Positions 1-9,438 of a DNA stretch of 64,000 nt are shown one piece after another. Position numbers and translations under genes: made by a program. The notes under the pieces were generated by a model that saw nothing but the letters and a program-made list of their open reading frames with translations, made no database searches and was not told the origin of the DNA. Each line of letters opens with the position of its first letter. Within the stretch, counting starts at the first letter, position 1. The stretch is from JADJWR01 sp963847675 (GTDB taxonomy: Bacteria; Pseudomonadota; Gammaproteobacteria; Burkholderiales; Burkholderiaceae_F): NCBI GenBank assembly GCA_963847675.1, contig CAWKAP010000007.1:1-64000 (forward strand), given 5' to 3'.

Positions 1-2
1 CC

Positions 3-131
3 TCAGACGATCCCTCGGCTGGGGAGCCGGTGACGCGACTGCGAAGCGTCCTTCCGCAAGTGAAGGCGGCCGGCATTGCCGGATCGACGGCCCACATCTG
101 GCCGGCCACGATGCAAGATACCCCGGAGTGA
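3..131 (+). CDS. Possible 3' end of an unidentified CDS
   Basis: An open frame enters from the left edge and stops with TGA just before base 132, giving about 42 residues ending in ATMQDTPE. It looks protein-like but is too short for me to recognise a family. It would converge on the sulfatase gene that ends at 185. It could equally be chance open frame in GC-rich DNA. Confidence 0.2.
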   Translation, partial: SDDPSAGEPVTRLRSVLPQVKAAGIAGSTAHIWPATMQDTPE

Positions 132-184
132 TCTCTTCGCAGCCGACGTCCATGGTGTCAGTTCGACACGAATTAGGCTGTTGC

Positions 185-2597
185 TCAGTTCAGCCTGACA
201 TCGACGCGAGCGATCCTGCCGTCGAAGCGGAACGGCCGCCGCTCCATGTAGTCCAGCGACACGGTCGAGCCCAGGTCGACGCCGACATCGAAGGTCTCGC
301 TGGCCGAGAAGGCCGCCGGCACGGTGCGCTGCACCGTCGTGCGCGCCACCTCCTGGCCGTCGACCTTCAGCACCACCTCGGCCGGTGACAGCGGCTTGGC
401 GCTGGCCAACGTAGTGCTGACCTCGATGCGGTGTTTGCCAGCGGGGACCTTCCCAACCGAACGCGCGACAGTGCGTTCGATGATCATCATGTTGTACTCA
501 TAGACCAACTGCCCCTTGTCCATGTACAGCGCCAGCCCGCCGCCGGCACCGCCCAGCGCGTAAAGCACGCCGGAGGCCTCGGCGCCGAACTCCGCATCGA
601 TGGTGACGGTGTTGTTTTCGCGGCCCAGCCCCGGCGCGGTGAACTCCGGCATGCGGGTGGTCGTCGCATCGAATTGCCAGCTTGTGTAGGGTGACTTAAT
701 GCGGTCCTCGGGATGCAGCCGCAACCAGATGCCCGCGCCAAGCGGATATACCTGGTTGGCGCGCGCCTGCTCGTCGAAGGTCTTCTGCAACTGCGCCAGG
801 CGCTTCGGGTCCTGCGCCGCCAGGTCGTCGGCCTGCGGAGAAGTCGTTGCGGAGGTCGTACAGCTCCCACTTGTCCTTGGCCGAGTCCCAATCGGCCAGC
901 CCCGGCGCGCCCGGCAGCCAGGGCACCAGCGGGCCGAAGGTGGCCGCCACCCACCCGTCCCGGTAGATCGCACGGCTGCCGTTGTTGTCGAAGTACTGCA
1001 GCTTCTTGCGCGCTGGCGCCTTGGCGTCGTTGAAGGTGTAAGCGAGGCTGGTGCCGTCGATCGGGTCCTGCTTGAAGCCGTCCACCACCTGGGGCGGCCG
1101 GATGCCGATCACCTCGTACAGCGTGGGCACGATGTCGTTGACATGGTGGAACTGCGCGCGCGGCGTGCGGTCGGGTTGGATGCCCTTGGGCCAGGAGATG
1201 ACCATCGGGTTGCGCGTGCCGCCGAAGTGCGAGGCCACCAGCTTGGTGTGGCGGAACGGCGTATTGCCGGCCCAGGCCCAGCCGGCGTGGTACATGCTGT
1301 CGGTCTTTGGGCTGCCCAGCGCGTCCAGGCCGCCGATCTTCTCCAGCGCGGCCATCTGCTGCTCGACCGTGTTGGGAATGCCGTTCTGCGCCAGCAATTC
1401 GCTGATGGTGCCGTTCTGGCCCTCGGCGCTGGCGCCGTTGTCGCCGAAGATGTAGATGACGATGGTGTTGTCGCGGATGCCCTGGCGCTCCAGTTCGTCG
1501 ATCAGCCGCCCGGCCTGCACGTCCACATGTTCGACGAAGCCGGCAAAGGTCTCCATCAACCGCAGCTGGAAGGGCCACTGCGACTCGGGGATGCTGCTCC
1601 AGGCCGCCATCGACTCGGCGCGCGGCGTGAGCTTCGTGTTCGCCGGGATCCAGCCCAGTTGCTTCTGGCGCGCGAACACACGCTCGCGATAGGCATCCCA
1701 GCCGGCGTCGAACTGGCCCTTGTACTTCTGGGCCCACTCGCGCGGCACCTGGTGCGGGCCATGCCCCGCGCCAGGCGCCCAGTACAGGAAGAAGGGCTTG
1801 TCGGGCGCAAAGGCGCGGTGCCGGCGCAGCCAGTCCACGCCGCGTTGTGCCAGGTCTTCGCTGAGGTGGTACTTCGGGTCGTGCGGCGGCTCGACGATGT
1901 TGGTGTTCTCGACCAGACGCGGCTCCCATTGCGAGGTCTCGCCCGCCAGGAAGCCGTAGAAGTAGTCGAAACCGTGGCCAGTGGGCCAGCGGTCGAACGG
2001 CCCCATCGCGGTGGTCTGGTCCGCCGGCGTGTTGTGCCACTTGCCGATGGCCGCGGTCTTGTAGCCGTACTCGCGCAGCACCTCGGCGATGGTGGCCGAG
2101 CTCTTGGGGATCACGCCGGTGTAGCCGTCCCAGTCCACCGCGCGCTCGGCAATGGTGCCGTTGCCCACGCGCTGGTGGTTGCGCCCGGTGAGCAGCGCAG
2201 CGCGCGTGGGCGAGCAGATCGCGGTGGTGTGGAAGCTGTTGTAGGCGATGCCCTGGTCGGCCAGCTTGCTGAGCGTGGGCGTGCGGATCTCGCCGCCGAA
2301 GGTGGCGGCCTGGCCGAAGCCGACGTCGTCGAGCAGGATGATCAGCACGTTCGGCGCGCCCGGCTTCAGGTGCTGCGGCTGCGCGCGGCGCTGGTGCTTC
2401 GAATCCTGCAAGCGTGGCTTGGCGATGCTGGCCGAGGGCACCGCCGGGAACGGCAGCACCGAGCCGTCGGCCGGCGCGGCGGCGTTGTCGGCCGCGTGGC
2501 TATGCAAGCCCACGCCGACAAAGGCGCACAGGACCAGGGCCGCGCCAAGGCATCGCAGTGGTTTCATGGTTGAGTTCGCCAGCAGCGCAGCGCTCAT
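185..2597 (-). CDS. Arylsulfatase A-family sulfatase, secreted, frameshifted near 835-845
   Basis: Hydrolyses sulfate esters of organic substrates, probably in the periplasm. From the start at 2597 (purine-rich AAGGGGG just upstream; 2567 is an alternative start) there is an N-terminal signal-like segment, a metal-binding LLDDVGFG at about residues 88-95 and the sulfatase signature C-S-P-T-R beginning at Cys128, the residue converted to formylglycine, then GKWH. The first frame runs to LRNDFS; the family sequence resumes in another frame at DDLAAQDPKRL and continues to a normal C-terminus at 185, so one indel lies around 835-845. The intact paralogue at 22337-24694 shows what the joined protein should look like. 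It lies 19 bases after the sulfatase at 2617-4205 and is probably co-transcribed. Assembly error or a decayed gene are both possible. Confidence 0.82.
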
Positions 2598-2616
2598 ACG
2601 GCCCCCTTGTGCATCG

Positions 2617-4205
2617 TCACAGCCCGATGTTCTTTGGCGGGAACTTCTTGAAGGTCGCCGCGTGCGCCTTCATCTCGGCCGCCAGCGAGGCCATCCAGGC
2701 GTTCATGCGGTGGCCCACCGGGTACTGTTCCTTCGGGTCGATGTACAGGTTGAAGACCCAGGGCGCCAGGCCGACGGGGCTGACGGTGGTCATGTCGATG
2801 TCCAGCCACTGCGCGTGCGTCTGCACCACCTTGAGGTGGATCTTGTATTCGTACATGCGCATCGCCATCAGCTCCTTCTCGGACCAGATGTAGACCTTCT
2901 CGCGCTTCGAGCGCCCGCCGTCGGCAAGCAGGAAGGAGCTCTGGTCGATGCCGTCGATGTAGCGGTCGGTGGGCATGCGGTCGAGCGCGCCGGCCAGTGC
3001 CAGCGAGGTATTGAACAGGTCCATCAGGTCGAACAGCTCGTCGCTCTCGCGGCCCGCCTTGATCATGCCGCGCCAGTAGGCGATGCCGGGCACGCGAACG
3101 CCGCCTTCCCAGGCCGAGGCCTTGGCGCCGCGGAAGGGCGTGTAGCCGCTGTCGGGCCAGCTGTCCATCTGCGGGCCGTTGTCCGAAGTGACGAAGACGA
3201 AGGTGTTGTCCAGCACGCCGGCCTGTTCCAGCGCCTGCACGATCTCGCCGATGTACGCGTCCACCTCGACCAGCGCGTCCTTGTACGGGTACTTGCTGGC
3301 GCTCTTGCCCTCGAAGGCCTTGGAGGCGAAGTTATCGGCATGCACCTTCATGAACGCGTGTTCCAGGAAGAAGGGCTTGCCGGCCTGGGCCAGCGTCTTG
3401 ATGCGAGCGACCGTGAACTCCTTCAGCAGCCGATCGCCTTCGGCCACGTCCTCGATGCTCTTGACCTGCTGCACCACCTCGGTCTTGCCACCTTTGAAAC
3501 CATGCACCAGCGCCTCGCTGGCGCCGGTGCGACGCAGCATCTCCAGCGCTCGGGGTTGAGCACCAGGTCGGGGTAGCGGCGCTTGTCGAAGGCCTGCGAC
3601 AGCTCCTTCTGCGCCGGGTAGTAGCCGTAGTATTCGTCGAAGCCAACGTCTTGCGGGCGCATGCCATCGGCCTCGCCGACGTGCCACTTGCCCGACAGCA
3701 CCGTCGTGTAGCCGGCGTCGCTGAGCAGCTTGGCCAGCGACAGCTCGTCGGCCCAGGGGTTCTGGGTGATCTTGTCGCCGGCCAGGATCGGCCGTGTCAG
3801 CCCGGTGCGCACCGGCAGCCGCCCGGTGAGGATGGCCGAGCGCGTGGGCGTGCAGGTCGGCTGCGAGTAGGCCGACGTGAGCTTGAGGCCCTCGCGCGCC
3901 AGCTTGTCCATCTGCGGCGTGGCCGCGCCGACAGTCGCGCCGCCGCCGTAGACGCCGGGGTCGCCGAAGCCCATGTCGTCGACCAGCAGCCAGACGATGT
4001 TGGGGCGCTGGCCGGTCTTGCTGCGCAGCGCGGCGAGCTTCTGTGCTGCGGCCTGCTCCTGCGCCGGCAGGCTCAAGGCCGGTTCCATGTTCGCGCTGCT
4101 GGGCACCGCCTTGCTCAGGGTCGATGCTTGGCCGTGGGCCAGACTCGCGCACAGGGCGATGGACGTGGCGGCCAGGGAGGGCAGCAGGCGGTGCAGTCTG
4201 TTCAT
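2617..4205 (-). CDS. Arylsulfatase-family sulfatase, secreted, frameshifted near 3550
   Basis: A second sulfatase upstream of the one at 185-2597 and probably the first gene of that pair. Residues 1-25 form a signal peptide ending near LAHG. The metal site WLLVDDMGFGD is at about 72-82 and the active-site motif C-T-P-T-R begins at Cys118, followed by GKWHVGEADG. The frame changes after LVLNPERW at about 3550 and resumes as MLRRTGASEALVHGF to a stop at 2617. The two halves together give a length of about 530 residues, normal for the family. A sulfatase-maturing enzyme would be needed to activate Cys118; none is encoded in this window. Confidence 0.82.
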
Positions 4206-4240
4206 GGGGCTTGGCTCGCAAGCATCGGTCGAGGCTGGCG

Positions 4241-4430
4241 TCAGAAGGTGTAGACGATCTTAAGCCACAGGTACTCGCCCTTCAGGCGGTTCTGGGTGTC
4301 CAGTTCGAGAAGCCAATTGAATTCGAGCAGCAGCTTCTCCTCCTGGCCGATCGGCTGGATGTAGCCCAGCACCGGGCCGATGCCGGCCGTGCGCCCCTTG
4401 AAGCAGCCGAGCGTGGCGCCGGGCTCCGCC
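4241..4430 (-). pseudogene. C-terminal remnant of a SphA/MetA-pathway outer-membrane protein
   Basis: The last 60 or so residues (KGRTAGIGPVLGYIQP, then LLELDTQNRLKGEYLWLKI and a terminal aromatic) resemble the end of the phenol-degradation/SphA family of outer-membrane beta-barrel proteins, which end in a beta-strand with terminal Phe. Further upstream only scraps such as HMLGYGNAVLGQALLGQ appear in a different frame, and the rest of the barrel is missing. The remnant stops 36 bases before the sulfatase start at 4205, so an intact ancestor could have been an uptake channel co-expressed with the two sulfatases. The family call rests on my recall of the C-terminal pattern. Confidence 0.5.
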
Positions 4431-4819
4431 GTCACCGGCCGCAGGCTGGCCGAGGAGCGCCTGGCCCAGCACGGCATTGCCGTATCCGAGCATGTGGTCG
4501 AAAGCAACGACATGGTCTACCCTCGGCAGGGTCGGCAGTACCAGCCCAGCGCGCCACTGTCAGACGCGGTCGTTCGGCTGTGGATTCGTCGCTCTCGATC
4601 CTCAGCGCGCGTGAACGACTGAGTCACCAGCTATGGTTGGATCGAAGGCTTCGGCGACGGTCAGCTTCCAGGGGTGAACCTGCTATTCACCAAGAAGCGC
4701 GCCGCTGTCTCCATTGGGTCGACTACGGCTGTTGCTACTTCAAGTCTGGACGACCGCAGCCAGTCTGTTTCGGCCGCTGAGGTCGAGGCCTTTGGTGGTC
4801 CGTGCCGTCCCTTGGCTTC
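4431..4819. other. Gene-free stretch, degenerate repeat-like DNA
   Basis: About 390 bases between the barrel remnant and the anti-sigma gene. Short open frames are present on both strands but none has a recognisable protein, a convincing ribosome-binding site or family similarity. Phrases such as GTCAGCTTCCAGG around 4660 resemble text in the gap at 18 kb (GGCAGCTTCCAACGCAG), so this may be part of the dispersed intergenic repeat family described in the findings. Confidence 0.4.
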
Positions 4820-5377
4820 TCATGACGGCGAATGATTGAACGTGTAGTCGCCGATCGGCTTCTCGCCGGCATCGCCCACGGCGATCAGCCGCATCCGCAT
4901 CGTGAACGCCGGCATCGTTTTCAGCCATGCCGCCGACGGGATCAACAGCACCTCACCCGCGTCCGCATCGAACGGCACGTCGGCAAGGCGCACTTCCGTC
5001 TCGCCGCCACCTTGCATGCTCACGGCGTCGAGGCGCTTCACGCCGGCCAGCGGCGCGCGGAGGCGCGAGATGACGGCGTCGTCGCCCGCGCCGATGGTGC
5101 AGTTGACGCTGCCGCCCGGCTCGAGCCGGTATTCGCGAAGGCTCATGCCCGCCTGCTTCATCGCCTCGACGAACGGTCCGGAGACCGCCATGCCCACCCT
5201 GCCCTCTTTCACCGCCGCACGCACGCCCGAGGCAAGCGCGGCGATCTGCTCGAGCCGCCCGGTGCAATGCGCGCAGCCGAAGAAGTGCTCCTCGAGGATC
5301 GCCTCGCGCTTCTCCGGCAGTTCGCCCAGCCAATAGCCGACGAGCGTCTCGAAGCCGATCGGACCGTCGCAGGTCAT
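4820..5377 (-). CDS. ChrR-family zinc-type anti-sigma factor with C-terminal cupin
   Basis: A 185-residue regulator expected to hold the neighbouring ECF sigma factor inactive until a signal releases it. The N-terminal zinc anti-sigma motif H-x3-C-x2-C is visible (His31, Cys35, Cys38 in HFFGCAHC). Residues from about 95 on look like the cupin-type ChrR domain (EYRLEPGGS, VLLIPSAAW). The ATG at 5375-5377 overlaps the sigma stop by four bases (ATGA), so the two are translationally coupled. ChrR proteins respond to singlet oxygen or organic peroxides; the actual signal here is not shown by the sequence. Confidence 0.85.
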   Translation of the reverse strand: MTCDGPIGFETLVGYWLGELPEKREAILEEHFFGCAHCTGRLEQIAALASGVRAAVKEGRVGMAVSGPFVEAMKQAGMSLREYRLEPGGSVNCTIGAGDDAVISRLRAPLAGVKRLDAVSMQGGGETEVRLADVPFDADAGEVLLIPSAAWLKTMPAFTMRMRLIAVGDAGEKPIGDYTFNHSPS

Positions 5378-5952
5378 GGTTCGACGTCCCCCGCGCCCAT
5401 GCACTCGCGCAGGCGAGCCAGCGCGCGATGGCGGATGACGCGCACGTTCCCGCCGCTGATGGACAGTTCCGCGCCCACCTCGTCCGCCTGCCTGTCGGCG
5501 AAGAAGCTGAGCACCACCACCGAGCGCTCGCGCTCGGAAAGCGCTTCCAGGCATCCGGCGAGCCGATCGGGGTCGAGCGCCAGCGGCTCCGGCGCCTCGA
5601 AGGCCTCGGCCGCGCCGCCCCAGGTTTCGAGCAGCGCCTCGCGCCGCCGCGTCCCGCGGCGAATCTCGAGCACGGTCATGCGGCAGGTGCCGAGCACGAA
5701 CGAGGCGATCCGTTCCGGTTCGCGCAGCTTGCCGGCGCGCAGGCGTTCGAGCGTGATGAGGAGCACGTGCTGCACGAGGTCGGCCGCCGCCTGCCGGTCG
5801 CGCAGGTGGCGCAGGCCGTAGAGGCGCACGCGCGGCGCAAGTCGTCGGTAAAGCTCTGTTTCGGCGGCCGAATCGGGCGCCGCGCCGGCCTCCGCAATGC
5901 GGCGGGCGAGCGCGCCGTCGTCGAGCGCGACGCAAGTTGAATCCGGTGGCAC
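5374..5952 (-). CDS. ECF-type sigma-70 family RNA polymerase sigma factor
   Basis: A 192-residue extracytoplasmic-function sigma factor with only regions 2 and 4. Region 2 covers about residues 30-95 (LYGLRHLRDRQAAADLVQ; FVLGTCRMTVLEIRR). Region 4 covers about 130-185 (LEALSERERSVVVLSFFAD, then a helix-turn-helix ending GGNVRVIRHRALARLRE). The start is taken as GTG at 5950-5952, the first usable codon in frame; an ATG at 5961-5963 with a better-placed GGAT is in another frame. It is paired with the ChrR-like anti-sigma downstream. The palindromes at 5984-6068 in front of it are likely control sites. Confidence 0.85.
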   Translation of the reverse strand: MPPDSTCVALDDGALARRIAEAGAAPDSAAETELYRRLAPRVRLYGLRHLRDRQAAADLVQHVLLITLERLRAGKLREPERIASFVLGTCRMTVLEIRRGTRRREALLETWGGAAEAFEAPEPLALDPDRLAGCLEALSERERSVVVLSFFADRQADEVGAELSISGGNVRVIRHRALARLRECMGAGDVEP

Positions 5953-5983
5953 CAGTCGAGCATAGCGATCCTTTTCACGGATG

Positions 5984-6068
5984 TGTAACGACCCGGCGCC
6001 TCGTTACACGACCCGCCCGCATTGGCGGCAGCTTCGCCGCATGTGTAACGACCGGGCGCTTCGTCACA
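5984..6068. promoter_or_regulatory. Two copies of a TGTAACGA-N9-TCGTTACA palindrome in a divergent promoter region
   Basis: Copy 1 is 5984-6008 with perfect 8-base arms (TGTAACGA, 9-base spacer, TCGTTACA). Copy 2 is 6044-6068 with one mismatch in the right arm (TCGTCACA). They sit exactly 60 bases apart in the 159-base gap between the ECF sigma gene and the divergent MBL-fold gene. The half-site resembles the -35 text of some ECF-dependent promoters (GTAAC type), so each palindrome could carry sites facing both ways, or bind a dimeric repressor. The placement is direct observation; the function is inference. Confidence 0.6.
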
Positions 6069-6111
6069 CATCCATGGCAATACCCACCCGCAACACAACC
6101 GGGAGATACCC

Positions 6112-6863
6112 ATGATCACCAACCCTGCGAGCGGCACCAACCTCCACGAGATCGCGCCGGGCATCTACCGCATCAACACGCCGGTCGAGATTCCGGGCGG
6201 GACGGGCTTCAGCTTCAACCAGTACCTGGTCGCCGACGACGAGCCGCTGCTGTTCCACACCGGCCCGCGGCGCTTGTTCTCGCTTCACCGCCGAGGCGAT
6301 CGGCAAGGTCATGCCGCTCGAGCGACTGCGCTACTTCGCGTTCTCGCACTACGAGGCCGACGAGTGCGGGTCGCTGAACGACTTCCTCGCCGCCGCGCCG
6401 GCCGCCGTTCCCGTCTGCAGCCAGGTGGCCGCGATGGTGTCGGTCGACGACGTTGCCGCCCGCCCGGCGCGGGCGCTGGCCGACGGCGAGGTGCTTCGCA
6501 CCGGCCGCCGCGCCTTCAAGTGGCTGGACGCGCCGCACGTGCCGCACGGCTGGGAATGCGGCTTCATGATGGAACTCGAGACGCGCACCCTGCTCTGCGG
6601 CGACCTCTTCACCCAGGGCGGTTCGGGCGACGTGGCGCTCACCGAGGGCGACATCCTCGGCCCGAGCGAGGCCTTCCGCCGGACGATGGACTACTACGCG
6701 CATGCGCCGCAGACCGGCGCGACCCTCGAGCGCCTTGCCCGCGAAGCAGCCGCAGGTCCTCGCCTGCATGCACGGCAGCGCGTGGCGCGGCGATGGCGCG
6801 GCGCTTCTGCGTGCGCTCGCGCGCTCCCTCGCCAGCCCAACGGCAATGGCGGCCGCCGCGTAG
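6112..6863 (+). CDS. MBL-fold (ODP-type, diiron oxygen-binding) protein with two apparent frameshifts
   Basis: A metallo-beta-lactamase-fold protein of the oxygen-binding diiron subtype. The start at 6112 follows GGGAGATACCC. The N-terminal strand region ends at HTGPRRLF. The metal motif H-x-E-x-D appears as FSHYEADECGSLNDF in a second frame, followed by PHVPHGWECGF and LLCGDLFTQGG, the Asp and His ligands of the fold. A third frame supplies the end (QPQVLACMHGSAWRGDGAALL to a stop at 6861-6863). Breaks lie near 6280 and 6740. Being divergent from the sigma/anti-sigma pair, it is a likely regulon member, which fits an oxygen or peroxide stress role (inference). Confidence 0.72.
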
Positions 6864-6935
6864 ATCGAACCGGTCCCCTGAGAAAGGGGAAGCTCAGCGC
6901 TGCAGTCGCACGGGTTGAGCGAACAGCACGTTCGT

Positions 6936-7586
6936 TCAATCGCCCCGCGAAGTGCCGCCAGCCGAGGCGCCGCTGCTGGGCTGTCCCACCCACGACCGGC
7001 GCAGACGCTCGCGGTGGGTCTGCAACCACATCAGCGCGATCATCGGCCACGCGGAATCAATCCGGCCGGCCTCGAGCAGGGCGAACGCCTGCTCGGCCGG
7101 CATCGGAAGGACGCGGATGTCCTCTCCCTCGTGGGCAAGGCCGTGCACACCTCCGGCGCCCGAGGCGTCGACTTCCCCGCAGAACAGATGGGTGAGTTCG
7201 GACGATTTCGAAGGCGTGGCGAAGAATCGTGCGATCGGCTCGATGCGGCGTACCGCGAGTCCGGCTTCCTCAGCCGCCTCGCGGCGCGCGACGTCCTCCG
7301 GCGGCTCGCCCGGCTCCATGAGTCCGGCGACGATCTCGAGCAACCACGCGTTCGCGGCGCTCGCGATCGCGCCGACCCTGAACTGCTCGATCAGCACCAC
7401 CGCGTCGGTGACGGGATCGTAGGGCAGCATCGCAACGACATCGCCCTTCTCGAGAATTTCGCGCACCAGCACCGGACTCATTCCGCCGCGATGCAGGCTG
7501 TGCCGCAGGTGGACGCGTTCGAGGCTGAAGAACCCCTGGTAGCAGAGTTCCCGCTCGATCACCTCGACTTTCAGTTCTTCGCTCAT
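6936..7586 (-). CDS. nudF: NUDIX hydrolase, ADP-ribose pyrophosphatase type
   Basis: Probably cleaves ADP-ribose to AMP and ribose 5-phosphate. The NUDIX box G-x5-E-x7-R-E-x2-E-E-x-G is complete (GLMEPGEPPEDVARREAAEE followed by AGL). The N-terminus VIERELCYQGFFSLERVHLRH is typical of the NudF subgroup. The 216-residue length from the ATG at 7584-7586 fits; the frame stays open upstream but that extension shows no family pattern. It is a single gene, with its 3' end 70 bases from the convergent MBL-fold gene. NudF is the best symbol but substrate specificity is not proven by sequence. Confidence 0.8.
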   Translation of the reverse strand: MSEELKVEVIERELCYQGFFSLERVHLRHSLHRGGMSPVLVREILEKGDVVAMLPYDPVTDAVVLIEQFRVGAIASAANAWLLEIVAGLMEPGEPPEDVARREAAEEAGLAVRRIEPIARFFATPSKSSELTHLFCGEVDASGAGGVHGLAHEGEDIRVLPMPAEQAFALLEAGRIDSAWPMIALMWLQTHRERLRRSWVGQPSSGASAGGTSRGD

Positions 7587-7875
7587 CGCATCGGTTTCGA
7601 TTGAGGCGTCGACGGCGCTGCCACGCTGCATCCTGCGCATCAGAGTCTTCGCGTGCTCCCGCGTGCTGTCTGGAAATTCTATCTGCGCGCGTAGTGCGGT
7701 CCCGGCTTCCGTCGGGAGCACTGTCAGGCGGGCAATGCGGCTCCGCGGATGCCTGCAATGGAATCGATGCTGTGGTTTCAAAGACCGGCGGCGCAAAGGT
7801 TGACGTGCCGCCTCTTGAAAAGCCGGCTCGCGGCCGGCGCCTGTCCCAGACCTCAACCGTGCGCGGTCGGCCTTA

Positions 7876-8883
7876 TCACCGGGCCGATGCGTCCAGCGAG
7901 CGTCGCCATGCTGCCGGCGGCTGCCCGACCAGCCGCTTGAACGCACGCGCGAACGCGGCCTCGGAGTCGTAGCCGACGTCGAGCGCAATCGATGCGACGG
8001 TGGCGCTCGAACGCCGCAACAGGCCGGCGGCCACCTGCATTCGCCAGTTCGTCAGGTATTGCATCGGCGCCTGGCCGAGGAACTGCGCGAATCGCTCGTG
8101 CAACGCGGAGCGCGACAGCCCGACCTGTCGGCTCAGTTCGTCGACGGTCCACGGCTCAGCCGGCTTTTCATGCAGCAGCGCCAGGGCGCGGCCTACGAAA
8201 CGGTCGTTCATCCCGGCCAGCCAACCATGCGAAAGATCCGGCGATGACGCGACGTAGTGCCGCACGGCGTCGACGAACATCATCTCGCTGATGCGTGCCA
8301 GCAGCGCGTCGCTGCCGGGACCCGGTTGCTGTGATTCCGCGGCCGCCTGCCCGATCACATGTGCGAGCCAGCCGCCGGCCGCGGTCGCCGGGATGTGCAG
8401 CAGCCGCGGCAAGGCCGCGATCAGCGGATTGAACGGCCGCAGGTCGCAGCCGATGAAACCGCAGACCAGGACGGTATCGGCCTGGTCGACCGGCATGGCG
8501 GCGCCGGGCTGTTCGACTCCATGGTGGTAAGAGATCGGCATCGGCTTGGCCTGATGACGGGTCTCGTACACCCAGCTGGCGTCGGACCGCGACGGCTGAA
8601 GCCCCGGGGCGCTCGACATCACGTGCGCATCGCCCTGCGGGAACATCACGATGTCGCCCGCGCTGAGGCGAACCGGATTTACTCCGGAAATGGCTGCCCA
8701 GCCGCCTCCCTTGGCGACCATGTGGTACTCGATGACGTGCTCCGCGCCCGGCATCACTGCGCTTGCGATCTCGACTGCAGGCGGCGCCTCGGCCGCCCAT
8801 TGGTCGCGGCAGCTGACGTAATAGAACACCGCTCCCCGCAGCCGCACCGTGCGCAAGACATCGGACAACGTGTCCCGGCTCAT
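7876..8883 (-). CDS. AraC-family transcriptional regulator with N-terminal cupin
   Basis: A 335-residue regulator. The N-terminal half is a cupin_6-type sensing domain (VIEYHMVAKGGGWAAI, GDIVMFPQGDAHVM). The C-terminal ~100 residues hold two helix-turn-helix motifs (WTVDELSRQVGLSRSALHER; VASIALDVGYDSEAAFARAF) ending in QPPAAWRR. The start at 8881-8883 is preceded by GGGAGG at good spacing and is preferred over an upstream in-frame ATG. No partner gene is obvious; this class often controls a nearby oxidoreductase or a small-molecule detoxification gene. Confidence 0.87.
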   Translation of the reverse strand: MSRDTLSDVLRTVRLRGAVFYYVSCRDQWAAEAPPAVEIASAVMPGAEHVIEYHMVAKGGGWAAISGVNPVRLSAGDIVMFPQGDAHVMSSAPGLQPSRSDASWVYETRHQAKPMPISYHHGVEQPGAAMPVDQADTVLVCGFIGCDLRPFNPLIAALPRLLHIPATAAGGWLAHVIGQAAAESQQPGPGSDALLARISEMMFVDAVRHYVASSPDLSHGWLAGMNDRFVGRALALLHEKPAEPWTVDELSRQVGLSRSALHERFAQFLGQAPMQYLTNWRMQVAAGLLRRSSATVASIALDVGYDSEAAFARAFKRLVGQPPAAWRRSLDASAR

Positions 8884-9081
8884 GCCTGCCTCCCTTCCGG
8901 AGCCCTGATCAAGCCGCGCGGAGCTCTGATCAAGTGGATCGCGGCCTCTCTGCGAATCAGGATGTGCGAGCAAATGTGAAGGACATGGGGTGAAGCGTCA
9001 AGGCGCGCTGCTGCGAACAATGCGTCCGTTGAACCAAGCGGCCGCCACTTCGGCACCGCAGTTCGCAACGGAGCTTCATCG

Positions 9082-9339
9082 ATGAACACGCGCAGCACAG
9101 CTTTCGACGACCACCCTGCCCTCGCCGCCGCGGCAGCGCTAGCGCCAGCGGTGGCGAGGCACGCCGCTTCTTTCCCGTGTGCCGCGCTGATGAGCGGGCT
9201 CGGCCGGCTGATCCGAGCGCATCGGCGCGCCGGCGCTCGCGTGTCGCTGCACGAGCTTTCCGCCAGGCAACTGCGCGACATCGGCCTGACGCCGGACCAA
9301 CTTGTGTGCGCAGAGGAACGGCCGTTCCGGCGCGCCTGA
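9082..9339 (+). CDS. DUF1127 domain-containing small protein
   Basis: An 85-residue basic protein. The C-terminal ~45 residues carry the DUF1127 pattern (LIRAHRRAGARVSLHELSAR, then QLRDIGLTPDQL). These arginine-rich proteins are linked to phosphate or RNA metabolism in alphaproteobacteria, but no role is established for this one. It stands alone upstream of the methyltransferase gene. Confidence 0.75.
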   Translation: MNTRSTAFDDHPALAAAAALAPAVARHAASFPCAALMSGLGRLIRAHRRAGARVSLHELSARQLRDIGLTPDQLVCAEERPFRRA

Positions 9340-9438
9340 ACCATTGCTGTCGGCCGGCCATCGCGGGCCACCGGTCGGAACGAAGCACTTTCAATGCGCC
9401 CGCTTTGATGTCAGTTGTCAATCTACCGGAGTCAATTC

